This document shows positions 19,909 through 29,326 of a DNA stretch of 64,000 bases, one piece after another. Numbering within the stretch: the stretch's first letter is position 1; every line of letters starts with the position of its first letter. Source of the stretch: Pseudidiomarina halophila (GTDB lineage: Bacteria; Pseudomonadota; Gammaproteobacteria; Enterobacterales; Alteromonadaceae); contig NZ_PIPW01000003.1 of NCBI RefSeq assembly GCF_003987215.1, positions 248,001 to 312,000 of the forward strand, read 5' to 3'. Below the pieces are notes generated by a model. That model was not told the origin of the DNA and searched no databases. It saw nothing but the letters and a program-made list of their open reading frames with translations. The position numbers were made by a program, and so were the translations under genes.

Positions 19909-20385
19909 TTAAGAGCCTAGATACGACGTCAGCATCCAGGCCGTTTTTTCCTGTTCTTTAATGTAGTCGCTCATCAGCGCCGAGGTTCCCTCATCATCCG
20001 CCTGTCCGGCAAGTTCAAGTAGCTCGCGTTGCAGCCGGATTGTGGTTTGGTAGCTCTCCAGGATCTCACGGACGCAAGCTTTACCATCGTGGATATCTTT
20101 TGCTTCGCGTATAGAACTGTTCTTGATGTAGGTTGAGTAAGCATGCAAAGGACGTTGCCCCAAGGTCAGAATGCGCTCAGCGATCTCATCAATCTTCATC
20201 AATAGATCATTGTAGGTTTCTTCGAATTTTGCGTGTAGCTCAAAGAATTCCTGACCTTTAATGTTCCAGTGGAAGCCGCGAACATTCATGTAAAAGACCT
20301 GGTAATTGGATAACAGCTGATTGAGCTTCTCAGCCAGCTGTTCTGCATGTTGTTGATCAAGACCGATAACGTTTAACTGTTGCAT
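19909..20385 (-). CDS. dps: Dps-family DNA-protecting ferritin-like protein
   Basis: 158 residues. Four-helix ferritin-like fold with the Dps ferroxidase segment NVRGFHWNIKGQEFFELHAK (His) followed by the EETYNDLLMKIDEIAERI helix (Asp and Glu). It forms dodecamers that oxidise and store iron with peroxide and shield DNA. The N-terminus is short (LNVIGLDQQHAEQL) and lacks a Lys-rich DNA-binding tail, so direct DNA binding is uncertain. Two inverted repeats lie in the region just upstream. Confidence 0.93.
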   Translation of the reverse strand: MQQLNVIGLDQQHAEQLAEKLNQLLSNYQVFYMNVRGFHWNIKGQEFFELHAKFEETYNDLLMKIDEIAERILTLGQRPLHAYSTYIKNSSIREAKDIHDGKACVREILESYQTTIRLQRELLELAGQADDEGTSALMSDYIKEQEKTAWMLTSYLGS

Positions 20386-20415
20386 CTGTAAACTCCTGCT
20401 TATCCGCTAAAAATT

Positions 20416-20456
20416 GTTGTAACTACAACTAGATGTAAGGGTCAGTATAGACCCTT
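20416..20456 (-). promoter_or_regulatory. dps upstream region with two inverted repeats
   Basis: GTTGTA-AC-TACAAC (20416-20429) and AAGGGTC-AGTATA-GACCCTT (20437-20456). On the - strand the centre of the second palindrome reads TATACT, a -10-like hexamer, so a bound regulator would cover the promoter. No good -35 at standard spacing was seen. Which regulator binds is unknown. Confidence 0.5.
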
Positions 20457-20486
20457 TCAAGGGTAAGCGGGAATAGACAAAAGCGA

Positions 20487-21416
20487 TTAGGATGATCGGC
20501 TTTCTTCAACTTTACCGTCGCGGATGTGCGCTTCACCACGTTGTTTGGCAAGCTGGATCTGTTTCTCCCGCTCAGCAAAGCGTTCTTTCTGTTCAGTCGT
20601 GGTTTTGTCATAGCAGTGGGGGCAGCTGACGCCTTTCTGGTAGTGCTCGGATTGCTTTTCGGCATCGGTGATCGGCATACGGCAGGCATAACACTGGTCG
20701 TAATCGCCTTGCTTCAACCCGTGGCGCACGGTGACGCGCTGATCAAAGACAAAGCAATCGCCATTCCAGGTGGTGTCTTCTTCTGGTACCTCTTCCAGGT
20801 ACTTCAGAATGCCGCCTTTAAGATGATAAACATCGTTAAAGCCAAGGGATTTCAGGTAGGCGGTGGATTTCTCACAGCGAATTCCACCGGTACAAAACAT
20901 CGCGACTTTTTTGTGCTGCTCTGGGTCGAGATGATCTTTTACGTACTGCGGAAAGTCGCGGAAGCTTTCGGTTTTTGGGTTAATTGCGCCGGCAAAGGTC
21001 CCTACTGCGTACTCATAGTCGTTACGCGTGTCGATAAGCAGCACTTCAGGGTCGCGGATCAAGTCATTCCAGTCCTGCGGGTCAACATAGGTACCGACGA
21101 TATTTTTCGGGTCAACCCAATCGACTCCCATGGTGACGATCTCTTTCTTGAGCTTTACCTTGGTGCGGTAAAATGCCTGGGTATCGCTGGGGGATTCTTT
21201 ATGCTCGATATCTGCAAATTCATCACGGGAACGAATAAAAGCAAGTACGTTGTCGATAGCCTCGCGGGTACCACAAACGGTGCCGTTAATCCCTTCACGA
21301 GCTAACAGCAGGGTGCCTTTCACGCCATTTTCGACCATGCAGTCGTAAAGGGGCTCGCGAAAAGCTTCAAAGTCGTTAATTTCCACAAACTTATAGAGTG
21401 CGGCGCAAATATACAT
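20487..21416 (-). CDS. trhO: tRNA uridine(34) hydroxylase TrhO (YceA)
   Basis: 309 residues. N-terminal acylphosphatase-like domain ([15 protein letters not shown]) and a rhodanese domain with active-site loop [12 protein letters not shown] (C175, C181). The C-terminal Cys-rich tail has CYACRMP and GVSCPHCYD. TrhO makes 5-hydroxyuridine at position 34 of tRNAs using oxygen. It is slightly shorter than E. coli YceA (350), lacking mainly C-terminal residues. SD AAGGA precedes the ATG. A long antisense open frame (20526-21305) is a shadow. Confidence 0.94.
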   Translation of the reverse strand: MYICAALYKFVEINDFEAFREPLYDCMVENGVKGTLLLAREGINGTVCGTREAIDNVLAFIRSRDEFADIEHKESPSDTQAFYRTKVKLKKEIVTMGVDWVDPKNIVGTYVDPQDWNDLIRDPEVLLIDTRNDYEYAVGTFAGAINPKTESFRDFPQYVKDHLDPEQHKKVAMFCTGGIRCEKSTAYLKSLGFNDVYHLKGGILKYLEEVPEEDTTWNGDCFVFDQRVTVRHGLKQGDYDQCYACRMPITDAEKQSEHYQKGVSCPHCYDKTTTEQKERFAEREKQIQLAKQRGEAHIRDGKVEESRSS

Positions 21417-21489
21417 AAGGACATCCTTCTTTTGGCGGTTCGGATCGCAAATCCGAGGTCAAAAATTGCGCGCGCATGTTACCACAAAA

Positions 21490-22023
21490 TTACTCGTTGA
21501 GCAGCTCTTCAACACGCTTACGCAAACTGGTCATGCCGTACTGTTCACCGATAGCCAGTGCTGCTTCAGTATCTGCGCCCTGAAACCAGGCTGCGCGCAA
21601 TGCCATCATGGCGCCGACTCTGTTGCTGCTGGCGCAATGCATAAAGATATTTTTATCTTCATTAAGCCAGAGCGTTTGATGGAAAAGCTTAACGTTTGCT
21701 TCGGTCAGGTCGTCGGCACCAGCGATGGGGATGTGGTAATAAGCAAGGTGATTTTCGGTCGCCCATTCTGGTTCATGAATATCGTTCATTTCCGCATGAC
21801 TGCGCAGGTTGATCACCATATCCACACCTGCATCAGCAAGTAAGCCCATTTCATGCTTTTTCGGTTGCCCGCCGGCGGCGTGATTTGGCGCTGGCTGCGA
21901 GAAGTTGTAAATCTCTTCGACTGCGTTAGTCGCGACTATCCCTTCGCTGCGGTCGGGTTGGCTTGAACAGCCCATCGCTGTGAACAGAAGTAACGCGACG
22001 ATGATGAGTTGAATTTGTTTCAT
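21490..22023 (-). CDS. Phosphatase-like lipoprotein (DSP/Blh-type fold)
   Basis: 177 residues. The N-terminal hydrophobic segment ends LLFTAMGCSSQPD, an imperfect lipobox, so it is probably an outer- or inner-membrane lipoprotein. The body resembles the DUF442/dual-specificity phosphatase fold: GLLADAGVDMVINLRSHAEM, HIPIAG, and the P-loop FMHCASSNRVGAMMALRAAW with Cys-x4-Arg. The family is related to protein-tyrosine phosphatases; the true substrate is unknown. Divergent from recC across a 120-base gap. Confidence 0.75.
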   Translation of the reverse strand: MKQIQLIIVALLLFTAMGCSSQPDRSEGIVATNAVEEIYNFSQPAPNHAAGGQPKKHEMGLLADAGVDMVINLRSHAEMNDIHEPEWATENHLAYYHIPIAGADDLTEANVKLFHQTLWLNEDKNIFMHCASSNRVGAMMALRAAWFQGADTEAALAIGEQYGMTSLRKRVEELLNE

Positions 22024-22059
22024 AGTCGTTCCTTATATCAGTGGCCATTTCACTGGTCG

Positions 22060-22078
22060 CGCGACACGGAATGTCGTG
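22060..22078. promoter_or_regulatory. Palindrome in the phosphatase/recC divergent region
   Basis: CGACA-CGGAA-TGTCG (22062-22076), the same half sites and spacing as the palindrome ahead of the WYL regulator gene (44851-44869). A second, weaker repeat CAGTG-N7-CACTG is at 22039-22055. Candidate operator for one or both divergent genes. Confidence 0.4.
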
Positions 22079-22143
22079 CAGAGTTGCTAGCCTAGCTGGG
22101 CATGATTGGGTAGGATGATCCTCATGCATGGAGAGGATAGCAA

Positions 22144-25100
22144 ATGAGTGAACAAAGCGCAGGATTAATCGTCGCCCACAGCCATAAGTTAGAGGACCTG
22201 ACTGCGTTGGTTGTCCGGCTCACAAGGATTGCTCCTCTCAAGCCGTTAGAAAGTGAATGTGTATTGGTGCAGTCCAATGGTATTGCCCAGTGGTTGAAGC
22301 TGCATCTGGCAGAGGCCACAGGCATAGCGGCTATGCTGGACGTTACTTTACCCGCACGGTTCCAATGGCAAGCTTACCGTGCCGTGTTAGGTGACAACCT
22401 GCCGCGTCATTCGCCCTTCGACAAAGACCGTTTAACCTGGCGTCTGATGCGGGTCTTACCGGCCTATTTATCGCATCCGGAATTCGCTGCGTTAACGAAC
22501 TACATGCGCGACGACATTGAGCAACGCAAGCTCTATCAGCTATGCGAACGCCTCGCGGATTTATTTGACCAGTATCAGATGTACCGTGCGGACTGGCTTG
22601 CAGACTGGGCCGCTGGTGGTGATATGCAAGCAGATGCCGAGAATATATGGCAACCCATGCTGTGGCGTGCTTTGCTTGCGGATGTTGGTAATGAAGGTTG
22701 GAACAACAGGGCGGAGCTGCATCACCGCTTCGTTACGGCCGCGCGTCAGCTTTCACCAGAACAGCGCCCGCCGGGGTTACCACCGCGCATAATCGTGTTT
22801 GGCATCTCCAGTTTGCCGCAGCAAATGATTGAGGTTTTGCACGCGGTGTCGTCCTGCTGCCAGGTGATTTTATGCGTGCATAATCCCTGTAAACACTTCT
22901 GGATGGACAGCATTGACGGCCGCGATTTATTTAAAGAAATTAAACGTAAGCGGCAGCAGCGGAAGCCCGGTCAGGCTGAGCTCGACATCACTAACCTGCA
23001 TAGTGAAACCCATCCGTTGCTGGCCTCGTGGGGCAAGCAAGGTGGTGATTACATCGGCATGCTTGATCAGTTTGACGCCACCGCTGACAAGGCGGCGCAA
23101 TTTAACACCCTCAACTTTGATCTCTTCGACGACGATTTCCCGGAAAACCCTACGCGATTGCGTCAGTTGCAGTCGGATATTTTGCACCTGCGCAGTACCA
23201 ATGAAGCACACGCATGCTGGTCTGAGCTGGCGCAGGATGATTCATTACAATTTATCAGTTGCCACAGCCCGCAACGCGAGGTTGAGGTACTTCATGATCA
23301 GTTGTTGCATCTGTTTGCGACAGAGCCGGATTTACAACCCGCCGATATTATTGTCATGGTGCCTGATGTCGACGGCTATGCACCCCATATAAGCGCTGTT
23401 TTTGGCCGCTACCCGCGCGGTGATGAGCGGCATATTCCGTTCACTATTGCGGATCAGGGTATGCGTCATCGTCATCCTATTCTGGTTGCTTTGGAATATA
23501 TACTGACGCTGAACCTGCAGCGCGCCACCGCCAGCGAGGTTCTGGATTTATTGCAGGTCGAAGCACTGCAAGAACGTTTTGCCCTAACTGCGCACGATGT
23601 TGCTCAACTACAAACCTGGCTGCACGAAGCCGGCGTGCGTTGGGCGTTGCATGAGCAACATCGTCAGCAACTGGGACTGCCTGCTGCAGACGGGCGTAAT
23701 TCATGGTGGTTCGGTTTGCGCAGGATGTTACTCGGCTATGCGGTGGGTCGCCAGGATGGCATAGATTCGGCCTGGCAGGATGACGAACCCTATCCTGAAG
23801 TGGGTGGACTGGCTGCAAATGCCGCAGGGGCACTGCAGCAAGTTGTAAACGTCCTGAACGATGCTTTTCTAATGACCACTCAGGCGGCTACGCCAGCAAA
23901 GTGGAGTGAGCAGTTACTTACCCTGATGGACCGTTTGTTCCTGGCAACAGATGATAGCGATGAATTATTGCTCAATCGGCTGCGCAACCAGTTACAGGCA
24001 TGGGTGGACGCCACCTCTGCAGCGCAGTTTAACGAACCAGTGCCGTTGACGGTCGTCGTTGAAAGTTGGCTATCACGGGTTGATGAACATCAACTGAACC
24101 AGCGGTTTCTGGCGGGTAGCGTGAACTTTGCCACTTTGATGCCGATGCGGGCGATACCTTTTAAGGGCGTGTTCTTATTGGGTATGAATGATGGTGAGTA
24201 CCCACGTCAGCGGAAACCCTTTGATTTTGATTTAATGGCCAACGATTCACGGCCTGGAGATCGTTCGCGGCGCGAGGATGACCGCTATTTGTTTCTTGAG
24301 GCGTTACTGTCAGCACGGCGCTGGTTGTATATCAGTTGGTGTGGGCGCAGCATCAAAGATAATACTGAGAAGCCGCCTTCTGTGCTGGTGAGTCAACTGC
24401 GGGAACACTTACAGCAGCTCGGCGCCAAGGTGCCCTTACAGCATCACTATCTGCAGCCTTTTAATCCAGCCTATTTCACCAGTTCAGTGAGTGGTGAGGG
24501 GTTCTTCACCTACGCTCGTGAGTGGCACAGCTTGCATAGCGAGAGTTATGCCGCGCCCACCGCATCGACAGCTCTGGACGGCTGGTTACCTGAAGGTCCG
24601 GTGAATGTCCGCAAGTTGTATCATTTTTACTTAGAGCCTGCGCGGTGGCTGATGAACTTACGTTTTCAGTGCTATTTGCCGGACGCACGGGTGGAAAACC
24701 ATGATGAAGAATTATTCACCCTTGACGGGCTGACGCGCTGGCAGTTGATTGATGCGTTAAATACACCGCTGCTTGCTGCCGCAGGTTCAGCCGCGACCGA
24801 TGACGACTGGCAACAGTGGCTGCAAGGCTATGGCGCACGGTTGCAGCGCGAAGGCCGACTTAGTGATGGCGCTGGTGGTGAAGTGCAACAACGGGAATTA
24901 CAGCAAACAGGACTACTTTTGTGGCAGGCAGTGCGTGAAGAGTGCGCGCGTTTTCCCCACTCACTGGAGGTGGAAAGCGTGCAATTTGGCGCACGTTTGC
25001 GGGTGCACGATACGTTTTCCGGGTTGCGTAGGAATGCGTCCGGGCAACGTGTGCGGTTGAAATTATCGGCCTCACGTTTGGTTGAGAAGACTGGCCGTCC

Positions 25101-25581
25101 GCGCTATATCAAACTTGCGGAAACCTGGCTCGAGCACTTGCTGTTGAACAGCCATGCTGCCACCACCACACAGTTCATCAGTGTCGAAAAGACCCTGAGT
25201 TTCAGTGCGCTGGACCCTGATTTCGCGCGGCAGCAACTGCAGCAACTGCTGGATTGGGCCGAACGCGGTCTCTGTGAGCCATTGCCTGTACATTTGGAAT
25301 TGGTGCTGGCGGGCTGGCAAAAACCACTAACGAAAGGAAGCTCGGAATTTATCGAAAATGGCGATTTCAGCTTTTTGAACGAAGTTGCAGAAAAATTATA
25401 CGAAGAGGATGACCGTCATAGAAATACCACGGCTTTGCGCCTGCGGGCGCGTTACATGAGTAGGTTCTATCCGGATTTCGCCGCGTTGACGGCTGTGGAA
25501 GAGCAAGCCACTGCGCTAGCTGAACAGCTCTACGCACCGCTGCTTGAATCCTTAGCAGGAGGCCAGCCAGATGACGAATAA
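22144..25581 (+). CDS. recC: Exodeoxyribonuclease V subunit gamma RecC
   Basis: 1145 residues (E. coli RecC 1122). GLIVAHSHKLEDLTALVVR at the start and WLKLHLAEATGIAA are typical. The protein has inactive helicase-like domains (PRIIVFGISSLPQQMIEVL; GVFLLGMNDGEYPRQRKPFDFDLM; RRWLYISWCGRSI) and a C-terminal nuclease-like domain. RecC holds RecB and RecD together, splits the duplex and reads Chi. Good ribosome site GAGAGGAT. It overlaps recB by 11 bases. Here recC is next to recB, with no ptrA between them as in E. coli. Confidence 0.96.
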   Translation: MSEQSAGLIVAHSHKLEDLTALVVRLTRIAPLKPLESECVLVQSNGIAQWLKLHLAEATGIAAMLDVTLPARFQWQAYRAVLGDNLPRHSPFDKDRLTWRLMRVLPAYLSHPEFAALTNYMRDDIEQRKLYQLCERLADLFDQYQMYRADWLADWAAGGDMQADAENIWQPMLWRALLADVGNEGWNNRAELHHRFVTAARQLSPEQRPPGLPPRIIVFGISSLPQQMIEVLHAVSSCCQVILCVHNPCKHFWMDSIDGRDLFKEIKRKRQQRKPGQAELDITNLHSETHPLLASWGKQGGDYIGMLDQFDATADKAAQFNTLNFDLFDDDFPENPTRLRQLQSDILHLRSTNEAHACWSELAQDDSLQFISCHSPQREVEVLHDQLLHLFATEPDLQPADIIVMVPDVDGYAPHISAVFGRYPRGDERHIPFTIADQGMRHRHPILVALEYILTLNLQRATASEVLDLLQVEALQERFALTAHDVAQLQTWLHEAGVRWALHEQHRQQLGLPAADGRNSWWFGLRRMLLGYAVGRQDGIDSAWQDDEPYPEVGGLAANAAGALQQVVNVLNDAFLMTTQAATPAKWSEQLLTLMDRLFLATDDSDELLLNRLRNQLQAWVDATSAAQFNEPVPLTVVVESWLSRVDEHQLNQRFLAGSVNFATLMPMRAIPFKGVFLLGMNDGEYPRQRKPFDFDLMANDSRPGDRSRREDDRYLFLEALLSARRWLYISWCGRSIKDNTEKPPSVLVSQLREHLQQLGAKVPLQHHYLQPFNPAYFTSSVSGEGFFTYAREWHSLHSESYAAPTASTALDGWLPEGPVNVRKLYHFYLEPARWLMNLRFQCYLPDARVENHDEELFTLDGLTRWQLIDALNTPLLAAAGSAATDDDWQQWLQGYGARLQREGRLSDGAGGEVQQRELQQTGLLLWQAVREECARFPHSLEVESVQFGARLRVHDTFSGLRRNASGQRVRLKLSASRLVEKTGRPRYIKLAETWLEHLLLNSHAATTTQFISVEKTLSFSALDPDFARQQLQQLLDWAERGLCEPLPVHLELVLAGWQKPLTKGSSEFIENGDFSFLNEVAEKLYEEDDRHRNTTALRLRARYMSRFYPDFAALTAVEEQATALAEQLYAPLLESLAGGQPDDE

Positions 25582-28500
25582 TACTGTACAGCAGTTGGTG
25601 CCACTGCAGTTCCCCTTACGTAACAGTCATCTGATTGAAGCGAGCGCCGGTACGGGCAAGACCTATACCATTGCGGCGCTTTATTTACGTTTAGTACTCG
25701 GCCACGATGCCGATGACCCTGGCCAACAACATGCCGGGCAACGGATGAAATCGCCACGCGAAATATTAGTGGTGACTTTTACTGAAGCGGCGACGGAAGA
25801 ATTACGTGATCGCATTCGGGCGCGACTGACCGAAGCGGCTGAATTTTTTCGTAACGCGGATGAACAAGGCGATAGTTTCCTGCAGCAGTTACGCCTTGAA
25901 TACCCGCCGGAGAGCTGGCCGTTGCAGGCTCGGGTACTGGATTTGGCAGCGCAGCAGATGGATGAAGCGGCGGTATCGACCATTCACGGATGGTGTAACC
26001 GCATGCTCAGTGAACATGCTTTTGCCAGCGGCAGTTTATTTACGCAAACTCTGAACGCCGATAACAGTGCATTACGGCAGCAGGCCGCAGAAGATTACTG
26101 GCGCCATTTCATTGCCCAACTTGAAGTCGCTGATCTGGCGGCCTACCGGGTTATGACAAGCACCTTCGCCAGCCCTGATGCTATCGTTTCACGTTGTCGC
26201 GAGTTGGTGCAAACTCCTGATGTCAATGCATCTGAGGAAAACTCAGACGTCAGTAGTGCGACCGCTGGTGGTCTGCAAGCCGGCAGTTTACAAATAGTGC
26301 AGCGGTATATCCATGCGGAACAGCAATTCCGTGAACAGTTCCATCAGCCTGAACTCTGGCAACAAAAGCTAGCGCTATTTCGTGCAACCTTTGTGCCCAA
26401 AGTCGGAGATAAAAACTATCTCGACGGACGTAAACTCACCCGCAAAAATCTGGATAACTGGCTGCTCAAAGTTGATGAGTGGCTGGCTGGTCTTGAAGTT
26501 TCACCGGCTTCCGCCGAATTGCTCCCGGATTTGACCGAAGCGGCATGGAAGCGACTGACTGCAGAAGGTCTGCAAGATGCCGCGAAATTTGAGCTTAGTG
26601 CTGACGAACTCGGGTTCCCGCGGTTACTCGAAGATGCCTTAAGGCAGCATCAGGAGCTTCCTGATCCGTCCGCCGGATTGCTGCAGCATGCAGCGGCATG
26701 GACTCAGCGACGGTTCCGGGAATTACAACAGCAGCGGGCGGAAATTGGCTTTGACGATATGTTGACGCGTTTGCGCGACGCTTTACGCGGCGACAACGGT
26801 GAGCAGCTGGCAAGCAAATTGCGCGCCCAATTTCCAATTGCCATGATCGACGAATTTCAGGATACCGACCCGGTACAGTATGAAATTTTCGACCGTATCT
26901 ACTCCATTGCTGATACCGGTGATGACCATGGTATATTTTTGATTGGTGATCCCAAGCAGGCCATCTATTCTTTTCGTAACGCGGATATTTTTACCTATCT
27001 TGCGGCGCGGCGGGCTACCGAGAGTCGCCATCACACCTTGGGCGTTAACTTCCGTTCGACTCAAGCTATGGTGGATGCCAGCAACGCACTGTTTGCCCAG
27101 GCGGAAGCGTCCGAACGAGGGGCGTTCTTATTTAAACAGGACGATGATAATCCGTTACCCTTTCATTCTGTCAAAGCGAACGATTTGAACACAGAGTTTG
27201 TCTGTGACGATCAGCTTCAGCCAGCACTGGAATTTGACGTACTGCCTGCCAGCGGGGGTAAGAGTAACAATCCGGAGTTGGATCATGGCCTGGCCAATGG
27301 TTTTGCTGAGAAAATCGTTGCCTTACTGAATAATCCAACCGCGGGTTTTCGTCACCGTAAGACTGGTGCGTTTGTCCGTTTAAAGCCCAAAGATATCGCG
27401 ATTCTGGTCACCAGCGGTTTCCAGGCTAACCTGATTCGACAAGCCCTGCGTCGTCGCTCGGTGGGCAGTGTCTACCTGTCGGAGCGTGATTCGGTATTTG
27501 CCGGGCGGCTGGCGCTCGACCTTTATACCTTGCTCGACGCATGCGCGAATCCTCGGGATCCCAGTCGTTTACGCAGTGTGCTTGGCTGCGAATTGCTGGG
27601 GCTGGGATTAGCTGAAATTGCCAGAATCACTGACGAAGAACTACGTTGGGATAGCTTTGCTGAGCAATTTGCCGACTATCATGCGGTCTGGCTGCGGCAA
27701 GGCGTGTTAGCGATGCTGCAGCAGTTACTGCATGACTTTGATGTGCCGGCGCAATTGCTGGCCAAAGCCAATGGCGAACGCGAGCTTACCGATGTACTGC
27801 ATCTGGCTGAACTGTTGCAACAACAGGCGCAACAGGTGGAAGGTCACTATGGCCTGTTGCGGTTTATGGCCGAGCATATTGAACAGGCACAACAGGATAA
27901 CAACCGCGCCAACAGCACAGAGCTACAGGTGCGTCTGGAAAGTGACGCTGAATTAATTCAGGTGGTCACCATACATAAATCAAAGGGCCTGCAATATCCA
28001 TTGGTGTTTTTACCATTTATCGCTCGCGGCTGGGACGGCAAAGTGAGCTTTCCTCAACGTTATCATGATGCTGAGGGTAAGCTTTGCATGGCGTTAGATG
28101 ACAAAGATAAAGCGATCGTCGAACGCATCAAGGAGGAGAGGTTTGCAGAGGAATTACGCAAACTCTATGTTGCCGTAACGCGGGCACAATATGCCACCTT
28201 CCTGGGTGTCGCCGATTATAAGACCCGTACGGGGAGTGCGCTGAACTATCTGTTTAAGCAGGGTAAGGTGGCGCAAGACCCAGAGCCTGCGGAGCAAAGC
28301 AAAGCCGCTGATCCAGACTTGTATGAATTTTCGTTACCAGGCGTAAGCCACACCCTAGAGTTAGTGAATAATCAGCACGTGACGAGCTATATCTCACAGC
28401 TTGAACAGCCACCACACTACCATGTTTGCCGGATGCCCGAGGGACACCGCTTCGCGAGCTGGTGGGTGGCAAGTTACAGTGCCTTACGCTATGGCGAGTG

Positions 28501-29326
28501 GGTGGCAAGTGATGATGCCGAGGGCAGTACCTTGCTTGAAGAGTTGCACGACGAACAGGCTGATGTGAAGGAGCAACCTGAAGCGCGGACGATTCACAGT
28601 TTTCCCCGTGGCGCTAATCCCGGAACCTTTCTACATGGGTTGCTGGAGGATGCCGGTAACGATGGTTTTGCGGCCGTGGCTGCGGCGCCGGACGAGTTGG
28701 CTGCATGGGTGGCGCAACGGACACCGGGTGCACCCTGGCAAGAGTATCAGCAGACCTTGCAGCAGTGGCTAGGTGAATACCTGCACACTTCATTCGCGCT
28801 GGCCGACGGTGAGTCTTGCCGGCTAGTGGACCTGCATACGTATCAAGCCGAACCGGAGTTCTGGTTTCCTGCTCATCAGGTCGATGCCGAGCATCTTGAC
28901 CAACTGGTTCGCACTCATGTGTTACCCGAATACGGACGACCGCGGGTGCTGGCCACTACCTTAAACGGAATGTTAAAAGGCTTCATTGATTTGGTCTTCG
29001 AGTGGCGCGGCAAATATTACGTCGCTGACTATAAATCTAATTATTTGGGCGCAGACGATGGCGCATATTTACCTGAGAAAATGCGCGATAAAATTCTGGA
29101 AAGTCGTTACGACATGCAGTTCGTAATTTACACCTTAGCCCTGCATAAATTACTAAAAGCCAGGGTCCCGGATTACGCTTACGATACGCATGTCGGTGGT
29201 GCGGTCTATTTGTTCTTACGTGGCCATAACGCGCCTTCCGGCGGTGCTTTTTTTCATCGCCCGAGCCGCCAACTCATTGACGAACTTGAGCAACTTTTCG
29301 ACCAGACGGAGGCCGCATGCAATTAA
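25571..29326 (+). CDS. recB: Exodeoxyribonuclease V subunit beta RecB
   Basis: 1251 residues. UvrD-like helicase: Walker A EASAGTGKT (23-31), VVTFTEAATEELRDRI, MIDEFQDTDPVQYEIFD (motif II), LIGDPKQAIYSFRNADI, and VVTIHKSKGLQYPLVFLPF, with LYVAVTRAQY as motif VI. The C-terminal nuclease has FIDLVF and VADYKSN; the Asp-13-Asp-x-Lys spacing equals the E. coli D1067, D1080, K1082 set. It is the 3'-5' motor and the only nuclease of RecBCD. AGGAGG lies ahead of the ATG. Overlaps recC by 11 and recD by 10 bases. Confidence 0.97.
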   Translation: MTNNTVQQLVPLQFPLRNSHLIEASAGTGKTYTIAALYLRLVLGHDADDPGQQHAGQRMKSPREILVVTFTEAATEELRDRIRARLTEAAEFFRNADEQGDSFLQQLRLEYPPESWPLQARVLDLAAQQMDEAAVSTIHGWCNRMLSEHAFASGSLFTQTLNADNSALRQQAAEDYWRHFIAQLEVADLAAYRVMTSTFASPDAIVSRCRELVQTPDVNASEENSDVSSATAGGLQAGSLQIVQRYIHAEQQFREQFHQPELWQQKLALFRATFVPKVGDKNYLDGRKLTRKNLDNWLLKVDEWLAGLEVSPASAELLPDLTEAAWKRLTAEGLQDAAKFELSADELGFPRLLEDALRQHQELPDPSAGLLQHAAAWTQRRFRELQQQRAEIGFDDMLTRLRDALRGDNGEQLASKLRAQFPIAMIDEFQDTDPVQYEIFDRIYSIADTGDDHGIFLIGDPKQAIYSFRNADIFTYLAARRATESRHHTLGVNFRSTQAMVDASNALFAQAEASERGAFLFKQDDDNPLPFHSVKANDLNTEFVCDDQLQPALEFDVLPASGGKSNNPELDHGLANGFAEKIVALLNNPTAGFRHRKTGAFVRLKPKDIAILVTSGFQANLIRQALRRRSVGSVYLSERDSVFAGRLALDLYTLLDACANPRDPSRLRSVLGCELLGLGLAEIARITDEELRWDSFAEQFADYHAVWLRQGVLAMLQQLLHDFDVPAQLLAKANGERELTDVLHLAELLQQQAQQVEGHYGLLRFMAEHIEQAQQDNNRANSTELQVRLESDAELIQVVTIHKSKGLQYPLVFLPFIARGWDGKVSFPQRYHDAEGKLCMALDDKDKAIVERIKEERFAEELRKLYVAVTRAQYATFLGVADYKTRTGSALNYLFKQGKVAQDPEPAEQSKAADPDLYEFSLPGVSHTLELVNNQHVTSYISQLEQPPHYHVCRMPEGHRFASWWVASYSALRYGEWVASDDAEGSTLLEELHDEQADVKEQPEARTIHSFPRGANPGTFLHGLLEDAGNDGFAAVAAAPDELAAWVAQRTPGAPWQEYQQTLQQWLGEYLHTSFALADGESCRLVDLHTYQAEPEFWFPAHQVDAEHLDQLVRTHVLPEYGRPRVLATTLNGMLKGFIDLVFEWRGKYYVADYKSNYLGADDGAYLPEKMRDKILESRYDMQFVIYTLALHKLLKARVPDYAYDTHVGGAVYLFLRGHNAPSGGAFFHRPSRQLIDELEQLFDQTEAACN

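Noticed and set aside
20526-21305. 259-residue open frame antisense to trhO
   Set aside because: Fully inside a gene with clear motifs on the other strand; no start signals or homology seen.
21926-22129. Small - strand frame over the phosphatase start
   Set aside because: Overlaps the signal sequence of the lipoprotein gene in another frame with no ribosome site.
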